64,000 nucleotides of DNA from Zoroaster sp. YZ-2022 (GCA_029582265.1 CM055823.1:2108001-2172000); one strand, 5' to 3'; shown: positions 37,016-47,620, counted from the first letter of the stretch. Numbers and translations: made by a program. The notes: a model not told the origin generated them from the sequence alone.

Positions 37016-38602
37016 CTTATCCTTGCAGACTGCTTAACAAATGAACCAGTAATTTTCAATTGGCTGCTTTGTTCATCTTACACTAGGACACTGATTCCAT
37101 GACCCGTTGAAAGTCTACTCTGATTGAGATGATATTGCCCCTTTAACCATTATCTTTAATTGAAATATTCTGTTGACTTTCTTTTCATGCACCAGTAAAA
37201 GTTTTTTTTTTAATGTGTGCTAAAGGTTTAACAATACTAGCCAAAACCAATTAATGGCAGGGACTACATGTTCACTTGGAATATTTGTTGGAATATTTAG
37301 TACTTCAGAAAAAATTAATCTTTTCATTGCAAATTAGACCTTGAAGTTTGGATAACCTTTATCCTGCATGAAATGGATTATTATTGATGGGTGCAAAAAT
37401 GGATGGAAAAGGAGTATCATGACCATGACAAAATAAAGCAGAAATGTCATTCAAAAGATAAATTTGTTTTGCATTTCCTTTATTACTTATTGTGTGTATT
37501 AACGAAGAATGTGTTTTATCAATTTAAATATTTACACAAAACATTGACAATTAATAACCAATACTGAACTTTTTAAAGATGATAAAAGATTTACAAATTG
37601 GTCTCTGATGTAGGCAGGGTTAGAATCAGAGTTGCCCAAAGCAGGTGGGGCTCAAGGCAAGGAGATGGGGATGGAAACGAAACCCCAAATATTGAGATGT
37701 ATGGTCAATTTAGATTGTTTTCACATGATCAATTAAATTGCAATACTACCCCACGACACCATGGATCTTACCCTGGGAGTAAGGGGTAGAGGACTGGGGA
37801 TCAGACGGGTTCAGACCTTTATTCAAGGCAATTTTTTAAACTGGTTCATTTTTACAATGACAAATATTCCCCAAATATGGAATCCCCTTTCCAAACTCTT
37901 CCAAACATAAAAAACATAGCCCATGTGAACTATTCAAATTATACAAAATTGAAATGTACATTAAAATGTACAGTTTTCTAAAAATGGCCGAAAGAGGGCG
38001 ATATTTTCATGTCATTCAAATGCAAATATCTGCCAAACGGGCAAGTTTCGTGATTGTGGATTTATATATTAGCAATTTACATGTAATGATCTACTGTTTC
38101 CACGCTCATGCCTGATATGTGTCACAAAACTCAATTTCTGAACACACTCATTGCACACCCCCTAGTCTAGTAGTCTGAAGTCAAATTACACGCCGAACTT
38201 ATCTCTCGTAGCCATAGTCTCTTGTCAAGTCGCACTTGACACCACTGATGCGAGTTTTGTCATGAAACCTTTCTGAAGAGAAAACCATATTTACCAAGTT
38301 CAGACTTAATTTGGTTGGAGGAATTTAAAATTATATGGGATGACTGAACCGGAAGTTAATGTATTCAGCACATGTTATTTTCATTATATATCATAAAAAC
38401 ACATATCTCCTGAAGTAACTCATATTATGAGGAACAATTTTGTGAAGTATGAATGACGTCACATAATTGAACCAGAAGTTAATGTATTCAGTATAACACA
38501 ATATGTGGTATTTTATATATATTACATATTATGAAAACTCATATCTCCTGAAGTAACTCTTGTCTTTTAATAACTTTAGGTGATGATGTCATATTAGGCG
38601 CA
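37016..38602. other. Interior of copy 2, no gene seen
   Basis: Inverted match of 27,569-29,054. An internal direct duplication near 38,330-38,545 repeats the GAAGTTAATGTATTCAG and CATATCTCCTGAAGTAACTC words. Confidence 0.6.
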
Positions 38603-38646
38603 CTCGAACACCTTGAGTTTGTTTTTAACAAACTCTATACCTCTAG

Positions 38647-39355
38647 TTATTATTATTGTTGTTGTTGTTGTTGTTGTTATTTTGTCTTTTACCAGAATTT
38701 ACAGGGAAGTCTATAATTGTGCTTTATTGTAATCCACTTTGAGGTCAGCCTTGGATTTGGTTTTATTATTTTGAAAATATTTGTACAATTTGGGTTTGGG
38801 TTTTAAGTTTTCTTTAATATTTTAATGAGTGGTTTTTAACAATTTTTTACGGTTTTTAAATTTTTTTTGTCAAAGTTCATTTCTTGATTGCTTGAATATC
38901 TTTATGCATTAATCAAATGTTTTACATATTTAAGTTTGATATTTAAGTTTTGATTGGAAAGTAAATAACATTTTTATATTTTTGTAAGTATTCAAATCAA
39001 GTTTGTCTCGTTCCGACTCATTCAAAGTATTTTGTCTCAATCCTTCAGAACTAGTGTTAATTGCTCTCCCACATTTGTTTATATATCAGTATTGTTAATC
39101 TGGTAACTACTTTTTTTCCAAATTACATCTTTATTTGTGTTCAAAAGAGGAGGATAAAGATCCAATGGTTTTCAATGAAAAGCACTCGGGACGGCACGCC
39201 GTCAATAACCCCCGAAAACATTCACTCTCAGCGTTCCTGTTGAATAACATTTCAGGGGACTGAATGGATTTATAAAAGTGGGTTTTTCCTGAAAATAGTT
39301 AATCTATAATTTTGTGTACACGTTGGTTAATTTAAGAAATAATTAAATAATTGGA
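38647..39355 (+). other. 3' flank of unit 2, distal part
   Basis: TTTGTCTTTTACCAGAATTT onward matches unit 3 from about 49,145 to 49,790 and unit 1 from 15,960. It includes the GACGGCACGCCGTC hairpin at 39,190-39,203. An expanded (TTG)n tract lies at the junction with the element. Confidence 0.8.
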
Positions 39356-40035
39356 CCCTCCGACGAGTGTGACCTCCACATCAATGTGGCAGAAGTTATT
39401 TATTTCATTGTTTTTCCCAGAAAAAAAGCCACACATGCCTGGGAGTCATTGATATCCTAAAGTGGACCATTCCACATATCTTAGAAGGGGTGTTTTTTTT
39501 TCCTGGGCCGGAAAAGAAATTGCTGCCATATGTATGTGCACAAAACCAACCATCCATTGTGTACACATAAAGACCTACCCAGATCTAACCCTCTGATAAG
39601 TGGAACCATCTGTTTGGCATCTGGATGTGTTCTTTGATGTCTTGCGGCGTGCCAGTGCCTGGCATAACCCATCCAACCCCCCCAGACAGAGTGTCTGCAT
39701 TCTGTTACACCATGGTTACACACTGAAGAGATATGGCTGAGAGATATGCTGCATAAGTATATGGCTGTTTGGTGTTTGCCAGGTCATACAGGAGAGAGCC
39801 ACACTACACAGCCGTCGTGTGTCATCTGGGGTTGTAAATAATACTAGACCATAGCAGGGCATGTGTGGAAGTCATTTGGATGTAACAAATTAATTGGGAA
39901 TGTATAGATAATACTTTTAATATCATTAATAGGGGTGCCACAGCAAAGTGGCTAGGTACCACCATGGAGCTATAAAACGCGTTCGAATAAAGTGGTAGGT
40001 ACCTCCTGTCGGGTTCTGGTCCTGTGACCGGACAA
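39356..40035. mobile_element. Insertion into unit 2 flank, unclassified
   Basis: Unit homology breaks after ATAATTGGA (39,355) and resumes at ATTAAGCAAAAAGACGATCC (40,036), as in unit 3 at 49,795. The roughly 680-bp insert has no clear terminal inverted repeat or duplication that I can identify. Near its right end are inverted GGTACCACC/GGTAGGTACC words. No coding region. Confidence 0.45.
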
Positions 40036-40537
40036 TTAAGCAAAAAGACGATCCTAATGACCCCAACCTCGGCCCATCCCCCGTAACAAATGTATGTAGT
40101 TGGTATGCTAAAAATCGCTAGGTGGCGCTATACTGCCTGTTTTTCGTTTTTTACCGGACAGGTGGTGGTACGGTATGGTGGTGCAGCAGGGGGTCATTGT
40201 ACTGCGCGCGCGCGCTTGAATGCATTGTTGGGACAACGTCACGAGTCCAGCAGTTTCCATGTTTACTCGTTCAGTCTTGCATTTTTCCAAACTTAAAATG
40301 TCCATAAAATCTCGCCAATGCAAGTTGCATGGTTTTAAACTTCAGAAGAGGCATCTGTAGATGGCATAGAATCTTGGAGGTGAGTTTGAAGAGCATTTCT
40401 CATGTTTGGGACACCTTTTTGGGGTACAGAACATTGCCTGCTCGATATCGATACTTGTCTATCAATATCATGTCCATCGTACATGTACATACACGGTCCA
40501 TACCATGGAGGAAATCCTTCCTCCATGCCATGCCCAT
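40036..40537. other. End of unit 2 flank, then unique sequence
   Basis: Unit similarity ends near 40,085. After that come a GC-alternating tract (GCGCGCGCGC, 40,205) and ordinary sequence. Short frames at 40,090-40,618 lack any recognisable feature. Confidence 0.5.
40504..40527. repeat. 24-nt palindrome CATGGAGGAA
   Basis: CATGGAGGAA and TTCCTCCATG face each other around four bases. Same ends as the 35-nt palindrome at 34,381. Confidence 0.85.
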
Positions 40538-42018
40538 GGTCCTACTAAAAACCGACAACTCACGACAACTCACAACTTACGACAACACGTTCTAAATGCA
40601 CTGAAAACTCAAAAATAAAGTTATAAATATGTTTATAAGAGACAGTGGCATACATAACGAGTTTCAGTTTTTGAAAATGTGGTTTTAATTAGCAGTAAAA
40701 ATGATTTTCTTCGCTGCAGTTAAGTTATAACGTGTTACTTGGCCGCCATCTTGCTTGCGCAACGCAAAAGGACTATACCATTATGTCAAAGGGTAAAATA
40801 TTTTTGTCGGCCGATGCCAGGCAGGAGGGGAAGTCTTGTTGTATTTTATGAAGTGTAACAATAGCAATGAATTGCAATATAATTACAATCATGTATAATT
40901 ATATTTACAGATGTAGAAAACATACAATTTTTTGTGAAGTATTTTAGGTCTGGTATTGTCACTGCCAGGAAAAAAATTTAAGTTTATTTATATATATTTT
41001 TTTTAAATATTTATATTTATTTATTTATATGTATATTTTATTTATTTATTTTGTTGTTTTATTTATTTATATTTATTTGTATTTGTTTATATTTATTTTT
41101 ATTTATTTATTTATTTATTAATTATTTTTTAGAAAATGTAAATGTTTTCTGAAGCTCTTAATCATGATTCCCAGTGGTGATCAAGTAGTTCTTTATCGGT
41201 GAATCAAAGAGTCCTATATGTGTTGTTGCTGAGCAATTACTTTTCTCCAATAAGTATGAATGCCAGCTGTCACGATAGTTGGTCTATACTTTATAAAACT
41301 CTTTTGACAAAATTTATGTTTTCTTATTCATTCAACAAGTAACTGTGTCTGCATTGTCAGAAAACTACGTTACCGTAGGTCAAAAACATCACAAGAACAA
41401 CCATGACTTTTAATTTTGTTCAAACTTTATTCGCAGATTAGTAAACATTCACGAGAATAATACAAACAAGCAGAATAAAGATTAAAAAGTACAACCATTT
41501 TCACAATATTTTGGATTTATTGAATTTATTTAAACCAGTCGGCCTAAACATAGTTAAAACTTACAAGGTCAATATAATACACTTTACACAACATGTACAT
41601 GTATATTAATATTTTACAAAATAAAATACCAGGACACAATATAGGCCTATTATACTACAAACATAAAATTATAACCATTGTACATGAAAATAAATTTTGT
41701 GCGCCAGCGGGACACAGGCACACGGACACAGCCCACGTTATGATGTCACCGGCTTTGTAGTCTGGTTTACTTTCACCCTTTCACATAATGGTACAGTCCT
41801 CTTACGTTGCACAAGCAAGATGGCAGCCAATACTATTGCAGCGAAGAAAATAATTTTTTATTGCTAATTAAAACCACATTTTCAAAAACTGAAAGCCTGT
41901 ATGTATGCCACTGTCCCTTATAAACATATTTATAACTTTATTTTTGAGTTTTCAGTGCATTTAGAACGTGTTGTTAGTTGTCGTCAGTTGTCGTGAGTTG
42001 TCGGTTTTTAGTAGGACC
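40538..42018. mobile_element. Long-TIR element, 1.48 kb
   Basis: GGTCCTACTAAAAACCGAC at 40,538 is inverted at 42,018, and similarity of the inverted arms continues for roughly 260 bp. Shared words include ACGTTCTAAATGCACTGAAA and GGCCGCCATCTTGC/GCAAGATGGCAGCC. The centre is AT-rich with ATTTATTT runs (40,975-41,130). No transposase frame. Flanks (GCCCAT and CTACAT) do not give a clear duplication. Confidence 0.8.
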
Positions 42019-42084
42019 CTACATACACTTACACAAAGGACTACCAACCATGGGCATTCACCGCAGCGCACTATCGTCCGTTAA

Positions 42085-43181
42085 AGACCATACAAAATGG
42101 TCAATATTTTCAACCCAATTTTAGAAAGTAATTCTAAGTAGGAATAATCAAAAATTAGACTTCCGTTATTTTTCTTTAACCCTTCATGCTTCAAAACCTA
42201 TGAAAATGTACATCACTACTACGCCGGAGTGAAACAAAAGCCGTCGGGGACACTTTCACGGAGCCTATTTTGATGACGTACATTTATGGCAGGGCGAACG
42301 CTTAGTACAACTGTTTACTGCGGTACGTTTTGTACACAAAGTATATTACATCGCGTCCAGTTCCAAAATAAGTTTACCAACTAACGTTACGACTTCCGAA
42401 AGTGTTTTTGAATGAGTTTCCAAAAGTAGTACTGACCAATTGTGTTGTTCATCACTTGATGGAGGTTATACTGATGCCGAAGTTGGCAAAATAAGGGACA
42501 TAGAATCATATCAATTTAAGCCTCAAATGGATGAAATCCAGGTGAAAATGGAGAAGCCGAAGGAATGTCTTGAGTCCGACGTAAGAGCACATTGTTAGCC
42601 TATTTTTCTTGCTTTTTACAAACAAATATTTTAAGAGCAACCAAAGTTTTGAATGTCTAGGGTTTGTTTCGTTGAATTTTGTTATCAGGAAAGTTAATCT
42701 CACTGCAAAATGTGTCCAAATTGTTCTTGTTTTGTGCCGCTAAAAATAATCCTTTGGTGATCATGCCGGTGTTGTGAACCAGACTAAGATTTTGTACCAT
42801 GATCCAGGACTCACGTCTACACACTGCACTGACACCCACGCTCACGCGCACACAATATACACACACAGGGAAATCTCGTACACACATGTACGTGTACAGT
42901 CACGGACCAGACAACGCGGCTAGACCGTTGTTAAGACCGCTGTTTGCGAGCTCCCGTAAAAGTACGTCATAAAAACAGGAAAAATGTTTGCTGCCGCCAT
43001 CGGTCGCAAATGTCCAACATCTAAAAATGTTACGTAGCGGATTTCAACCGCTGAAATTATGATTTTTTTTTTCAGCAATTTCTGATTTTTAAAAATTTTT
43101 ATATTTAGATTGGCATACAAATAATTAGATATACATACTGAACAATTTTGAGTAAAAAAATCAAGGCATTTTGAGTGGTCT
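42085..43181. mobile_element. TTAA-flanked TIR element, 1.1 kb
   Basis: TTAA (42,081-42,084) then AGACCATACAAAATGG at the left; CATTTTGAGTGGTCT then TTAA (43,182-43,185) at the right. The arms agree at about 13 of 17 positions. Immediately after the right TTAA comes CCCTCCTATAG, another piggyBac-like terminus. No coding region was recognised. A short frame inside (42,506-42,887, minus) has no domain. Confidence 0.6.
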
Positions 43182-43329
43182 TTAACCCTCCTATAGTACT
43201 CTGCTGAGTGAACAAAAGATCAAGTCCAACAATAATTCGTCTCTTCCTTAATGGCAGAAGTTGTAAAAGTCAGGTAGTCGGGCTGCGGTCACCACAGCTA
43301 CAACTTACCTAAGTCGTGCTTGTTACAGA

Positions 43330-43960
43330 AATAAAAAATACAGTGAAATTTGTAAGATTTACTGGAAAGTTAGTGCATGTGAACATGGAAAAAGTTGTTT
43401 AACCACTGATTTTACAGAAATAGTAAGGGATTTACATGACCTCAATTTTTGTTCACGAACATCTGTAATTTTATTGTTCTATGCCGTCAACAAGCTGTTG
43501 TTTGTGGAAACCAAAATATATGAATGCTTTGCATTTGCAATGATTTTTTTGAATACTGATCCTCAAATTAGACACAGAAGAAGTGAACGAAGACAACTTA
43601 ATTCGTTGGTGTTTATTTCGATGGTAGTGGAAAATTATTGAGAAAATGAAATATTATTATCATGTTTATGAAAAGAAATCATTTATTTGACAAATTGCTA
43701 ACAGCAATTTTACACATTTCAAAGTTTTAAAGTACTTTTCCCAAAAATTTTACCACCTTCCATTTTATTGGTCTTTCAAGAATATTGATTAAAAGTTTTA
43801 GGAGCTTCTCCAAGGTATACCATTTTATTTTAAACATCCAAACAAATTTTTTTTTACAACCATCTGGAATAAGATGAAACATGATTTCAACTGTTTTTCT
43901 TTTTGGGTACATTTTCTGTGCCCCCATCAACTTTAACAGTTTGGGGTGAGTCATTATACC
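43330..43960 (-). repeat. Dispersed repeat, inverted relative to 5,340-6,060
   Basis: Counterpart of the repeat at 5.3 kb, with conserved order of short matches along about 600 bp. The minus-strand frame 43,727-43,954 covers part of it without a recognisable domain. Confidence 0.65.
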
Positions 43961-44164
43961 AACATCAATTTTTTGATGACCATAATTCTGTGCGTCTCAA
44001 GACGTCCACGAGTCTGATCATGGATTGAAATTCAGCATTTTGCAAGAGAATCCTTCACTGAAACAAACAAACACCAAATTGCTAATTTCATTTGTAAGTT
44101 ACCGTCCAGTTGATTATATAACCTTATGTGTGTCATTTAGGGTAAATTGAGGATACTTTATTAA

Positions 44165-44484
44165 CCCTCATACTACCTACATGTACTAGTACTACAACAA
44201 GGGTCAAAATCAGTCAAAATGTTGATTTACTTGCCAAGGTATATCTAGTGCACTTAAAAGTCAAACCTTACAACGTGTAGTAAGTACGTTTACAGTTCAA
44301 AATGAGTTGACCATTTGTGACTGGTAAAAGCATTTTCTGGTATTGCTCAGGGTGGTCAAAATGACAGTAAAAACCAGTCAAAAATGCCTCTGTGTGTACA
44401 TTTGACTCAACACTTAAAATGGGCAGTTGACTGGTTTTGATCTCTGTAGCAACTTACTCCTAAAGTGCAGCTAAAGTAGGAGGG
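44165..44484. mobile_element. TTAA-flanked MITE (piggyBac-like), unit 3 copy
   Basis: TTAA (44,161-44,164), CCCTCATACT...AGTAGGAGGG, TTAA (44,485-44,488). The interior GGGTCAAAATCAGTCAAAA and ...TTGACTGGTTTTGATC are themselves partly inverted. The same element is in units 1 and 4, so it was present before the units duplicated. Confidence 0.8.
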
Positions 44485-44763
44485 TTAACAAGTTAATTAT
44501 TTTCCTTGTCAGTTGCTTTTCATCTTGTTTATTTGATGAAATTATTTATAAAGCACATGACAGTTAGATAGAGTGAAAACTTGGTATAAAGTAAATTAAC
44601 TGTTTATCCAATATGTACATTTGATCTGGTTGGGAAAAATAAGATCAATGCACCTATTTTGAAGCTGACCTAGACTGTATGACCAGAAATAGGAGACTCT
44701 TTTGGGTGGCAAAGAATTGTACAAAAATTAACAGGCATGAGCAGATGAGTGTTTATAATTTTA

Positions 44764-44778
44764 TTTGCTTTATTGTAG
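44764..44778 (+). promoter_or_regulatory. 3' splice-acceptor-like site, unit 3 exon
   Basis: TTTGCTTTATTGTAG lies just before GTTTGATGACCTGGG. Conservation in three of five units at a fixed distance from the start codon supports a real acceptor for an exon carrying the 5' UTR end and the whole finger array. Confidence 0.5.
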
Positions 44779-44837
44779 GTTTGATGACCTGGGTCGCAGT
44801 AATTAGCATCTGGTGTTTGTGAAGGAGAACAGTAACC

Positions 44838-44858
44838 ATGGAAACAATGCAAAAATGA
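44838..44858 (+). promoter_or_regulatory. Upstream ORF with ATGA overlap of the main start
   Basis: The ancestral-context ATG (AACCATGG, used in unit 2) here encodes METMQK then TGA at 44,856-44,858. An 8-nt insertion put it out of frame. The stop overlaps the next in-frame start, ATG at 44,855, as ATGA. Confidence 0.65.
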
Positions 44859-46594
44859 AAAATTCAAATTACTCTGAGCTTTGTGGTGAAGAAGGTACAC
44901 AGAACCTTACATCTCAACAAGACATTGAAGAAAAACCACACATTTGTAGAATCTGTAACATAGCTTTCTCGTGTCAGGATGGTCTTCAAAGGCACATGGG
45001 CTGTCATGAAAAGAAGAAAATATACAAATGTGACACTAGTGATAAAAACCACCAAAGGAGTCATGCTAGAAAAAAAACATTTGTTTGTGACATTTGTGAT
45101 CAAACGTTTGCTCATAAATCCACCCTAATATGTCACCAAAGGATTCACACTGGAGAAAAACCGTTTGTTTGTGACATTTGTGGTAAAGCTTTCTCTCATT
45201 CAAGTACACTTTCATATCATCAGCGGCAGCATACTAATGAGAAACCATATAAATGTGACATTTGTGATAAAGAGTTTACGGTAAAAGCCTCTCTTAAAAC
45301 CCACGAAAGGATTCACACTGGAGAGAAACCATTTGTTTGTGACATTTGTGGTAAAGCTTTCTCTCGTTCACGTACACTTTCATATCATCAGCAGCAGCAT
45401 GCTTATGAGAAACCATATAAATGTGACAATTGTGATAAAGAGTTTATACGAAAAGCCCATCTTAAAAACCACCAAAGGATTCACACTGGAGAAAAACCAT
45501 TTGTTTGTGACATTTGTGGTAAAGCTTTCTCTCAATCAGGTCAACTTTCATATCATCAGTGGCAGCATACTAATGAGAAACCATATAAATGTTACATTTG
45601 TGATAAAGAGTTTACGATAAAAGCCTCTCTTAAAAGCCACCAAAGGATTCACACTGGAGAACAACCATTTGTTTGTGACATTTGTGGTAAAGCTTTCTCT
45701 CATTCAAGTACACTTTCATATCATCAGCGGCAGCAGCATGCTCATGAGAAACCATATAAATGTGACATTTGTGATAAAGAGTTTACGGTAAAAGCCTCTC
45801 TTAAAAGCCACCAAAGGATTCACACTGGAGAAAAACCATTTGTTTGTGACATTTGTGGTAAAGCTTTCACTCAGTCAAGTTCACTTTCATATCATCAGCG
45901 GCAGCATACTAATGAGAAACCATATAAATGTGACATTTGTGATAAAGAGTTTACGGTAAAAGCTTCTCTTAAAATACACCAAAGGAGTCACACAGGAGAA
46001 AAACCATTTGTTTGTGACATTTGTGGAAAAGCTTTCTCTCAGTCAGGTAATCTTTCATCTCATCAGCGACATCATACTCATGAGAAACCATATAAATGTG
46101 ACATTTGTGATAAAGAGTTTACAGTAAAAGTCGCTCTTAAAACCCACCAAAGGATTCACACTGGAGAAAAACCATTTGTTTGTGACATTTGTGGCAAAGC
46201 GTTCTCTCATTCAAGTGCACTTTCATCTCATCGGCGGCTGCATACTAATGAGAAACCAAAATGTGACATTTGTGATAAAACATTTGTCCGGAACACCAAT
46301 CTTAAACGCCACCAAAGGATTCACACTGGAGAAAAACTATTTGTTTGTGACATTTGTGGTAAAGCGTTCTCTCAGTCAAGTCATCTTTCATATCATCAGC
46401 GGCATCATACTAATGAGAAACCATATAAATGTGACATTTGTGATAAAGAATTTACGGCAAAAGCCTCTCTTAAAAGCCACCAAAGGATTCACACTGGAGA
46501 AAAACCATTTGTTTGTGACATTTGTGGTAAAGCGTTCTCTCAGTCAAGTTCACTTTCATATCATCATCAGCAGCAACATACTGAAACCATATAA
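44855..46594 (+). CDS. Poly-C2H2 zinc-finger protein (unit 3), the only intact copy
   Basis: An uninterrupted frame of 579 codons runs from ATG 44,855 (MKNSNYSELCGEEGTQN). An in-frame GTG at 44,813 would extend it, but no ATG lies between. After a short acidic leader come about 20 fingers. The first is a divergent one (ICRICNIAF, helix SCQDGLQRH). The second is degenerate, having lost its second Cys and half its length. Then 18 regular fingers alternate [10 protein letters not shown] (linker TNEKP) and [10 protein letters not shown] (linker TGEKP), a two-finger, 168-bp module. One finger (45,660-45,745 region) and the last have one extra residue before the final His. No KRAB, BTB, SCAN or ZAD domain is seen. 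It is probably a nuclear sequence-specific DNA-binding protein; the target is unknown. The C-terminus TETI results from a linker deletion shared with unit 2. Confidence 0.85.
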   Translation: MKNSNYSELCGEEGTQNLTSQQDIEEKPHICRICNIAFSCQDGLQRHMGCHEKKKIYKCDTSDKNHQRSHARKKTFVCDICDQTFAHKSTLICHQRIHTGEKPFVCDICGKAFSHSSTLSYHQRQHTNEKPYKCDICDKEFTVKASLKTHERIHTGEKPFVCDICGKAFSRSRTLSYHQQQHAYEKPYKCDNCDKEFIRKAHLKNHQRIHTGEKPFVCDICGKAFSQSGQLSYHQWQHTNEKPYKCYICDKEFTIKASLKSHQRIHTGEQPFVCDICGKAFSHSSTLSYHQRQQHAHEKPYKCDICDKEFTVKASLKSHQRIHTGEKPFVCDICGKAFTQSSSLSYHQRQHTNEKPYKCDICDKEFTVKASLKIHQRSHTGEKPFVCDICGKAFSQSGNLSSHQRHHTHEKPYKCDICDKEFTVKVALKTHQRIHTGEKPFVCDICGKAFSHSSALSSHRRLHTNEKPKCDICDKTFVRNTNLKRHQRIHTGEKLFVCDICGKAFSQSSHLSYHQRHHTNEKPYKCDICDKEFTAKASLKSHQRIHTGEKPFVCDICGKAFSQSSSLSYHHQQQHTETI

Positions 46595-46755
46595 ATGTGA
46601 TAATTGTGATAAAACTTTTGTGTTGAAATCTTAAAAGCCACCAAAGGATTCACACTGGAGAGAAACCATTTTTTTGTAGCATCTGAGATAAAGCTTTCTG
46701 TAAAAGAAAAACTCTCAAAAGGCCACATTCAGTCAGCGTACCAAAGTTAAACTGA
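46595..46755 (+). pseudogene. Fossil zinc fingers beyond the stop, unit 3
   Basis: Directly after the stop, CDNCDKTFVLKS then [12 protein letters not shown] and stop, then DKAFCKRKTLKR, are readable in other frames. The ancestral protein was therefore at least one to two fingers longer. The deletion in the linker CATACTGAAACC matches unit 2. Confidence 0.7.
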
Positions 46756-46973
46756 AGACAGTTAAACTTTTTGAGCATCAATCGGATTGTATTTTCACTA
46801 CTTTCTCATTAATTGCTCATTGTAATAAGCTAAATCTTTCACAGGTTGGTTGTTTAATGTATATCTTGATTCAAAGAGAGTACGCATACTTCCAGAAACA
46901 GTTTGATCAACAGAACCAATGATACATTCATTCCATGTAATGTTCTTAAAAGCTGACAAACTTTTGAATTGGG

Positions 46974-46979
46974 AATAAA
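46974..46979 (+). terminator. Candidate polyadenylation signal AATAAA, unit 3
   Basis: AATAAA lies 380 nt after the stop. Units 2 and 4 have GATAAA at the aligned place, so a canonical signal exists only in the intact copy. Confidence 0.45.
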
Positions 46980-47284
46980 AGTCATTTCAAGTACAAAAAT
47001 ATTTAATTACTTTAAGTAGTGGTTCGCCCTGGTTATTTCACTGTTTTAAATTTAGCTGTGTAGTCCCTTGTCTGTTTATTTAAGCCCAAGCTTGCACCCC
47101 AATGTAAAGATTTTAGCCAAATTTGGACGTAGAACCTCTATGGTTGTACTCAGTCTGTGGCATACACTTTAATACTGTTATGGCTGCAGGAATCATTCTT
47201 TTCTCTATTATGTAAGCGGCCGGGTGCACATGCACCCAGGTGTGTCGTATTGTGCAAACACGCGTGAGGGTGCCGGGTTTTTTG

Positions 47285-47292
47285 TATATAAA
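47285..47292 (+). promoter_or_regulatory. TATA box within the solo LTR
   Basis: TATATAAA occurs in a moderately GC-rich stretch, at the usual U3 place of an LTR promoter. Activity is unknown. Confidence 0.55.
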
Positions 47293-47620
47293 GGGTCAAC
47301 CTTTTATTGTCGGGGTGCTCAGTCAGTTATTTTGGGAAAGGGACCCCGTAGTCGGCCACACGCGGTTCTACTTGATTTCTCTATACCATGTCTCTACCCG
47401 ATGTGAGGGCGTTGCAGCACTGGTCTTGTGGTTCGCCATCTCGGCGTGGCCATCATTTAGACGACATCGTGTCGTGTGGGTCCGTCTCCCAAGATTGACT
47501 GGGTGACATCTTTATTTGGTATGTTTTTGGCCTAACCATACATTATGTTAATTACTTTAATTATTTGTTGTATTTATGTAAATTGATGTGTTGTGTAATT
47601 TATAATTAAATATTGATTAA

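Larger units (their letters stand above)
32683..38646 (+). mobile_element. Helentron/Helitron2-like element, copy 2 (6.0 kb)
   Basis: Plus orientation. The 5' hairpin AGGTGTTCG...CGAACACCT is at 32,683-32,710, the internal inverted repeat CTCGAACACCT at 38,603-38,613, the palindrome GAGTTTGTT/AACAAACTC at 38,615-38,635, and TATACCTCTAG ends at 38,646, followed by TT. A (TTC)n tract lies just inside the 5' end. Unit 2 flank sequence resumes after (TTA)n/(TTG)n at about 38,680. It matches copy 1 in inverted orientation over nearly its whole length and carries extra insertions at 33,262-34,115 and 34,381-34,415. No Rep or helicase frame is seen. Confidence 0.6.

Noticed and set aside
27525..38646. 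Classic cut-and-paste transposon with 5-kb inverted repeats
   Set aside because: The 222-bp centre is LINE tail and zinc-finger unit flank, and each arm has its own complete set of termini. Two insertions fit better than one element.
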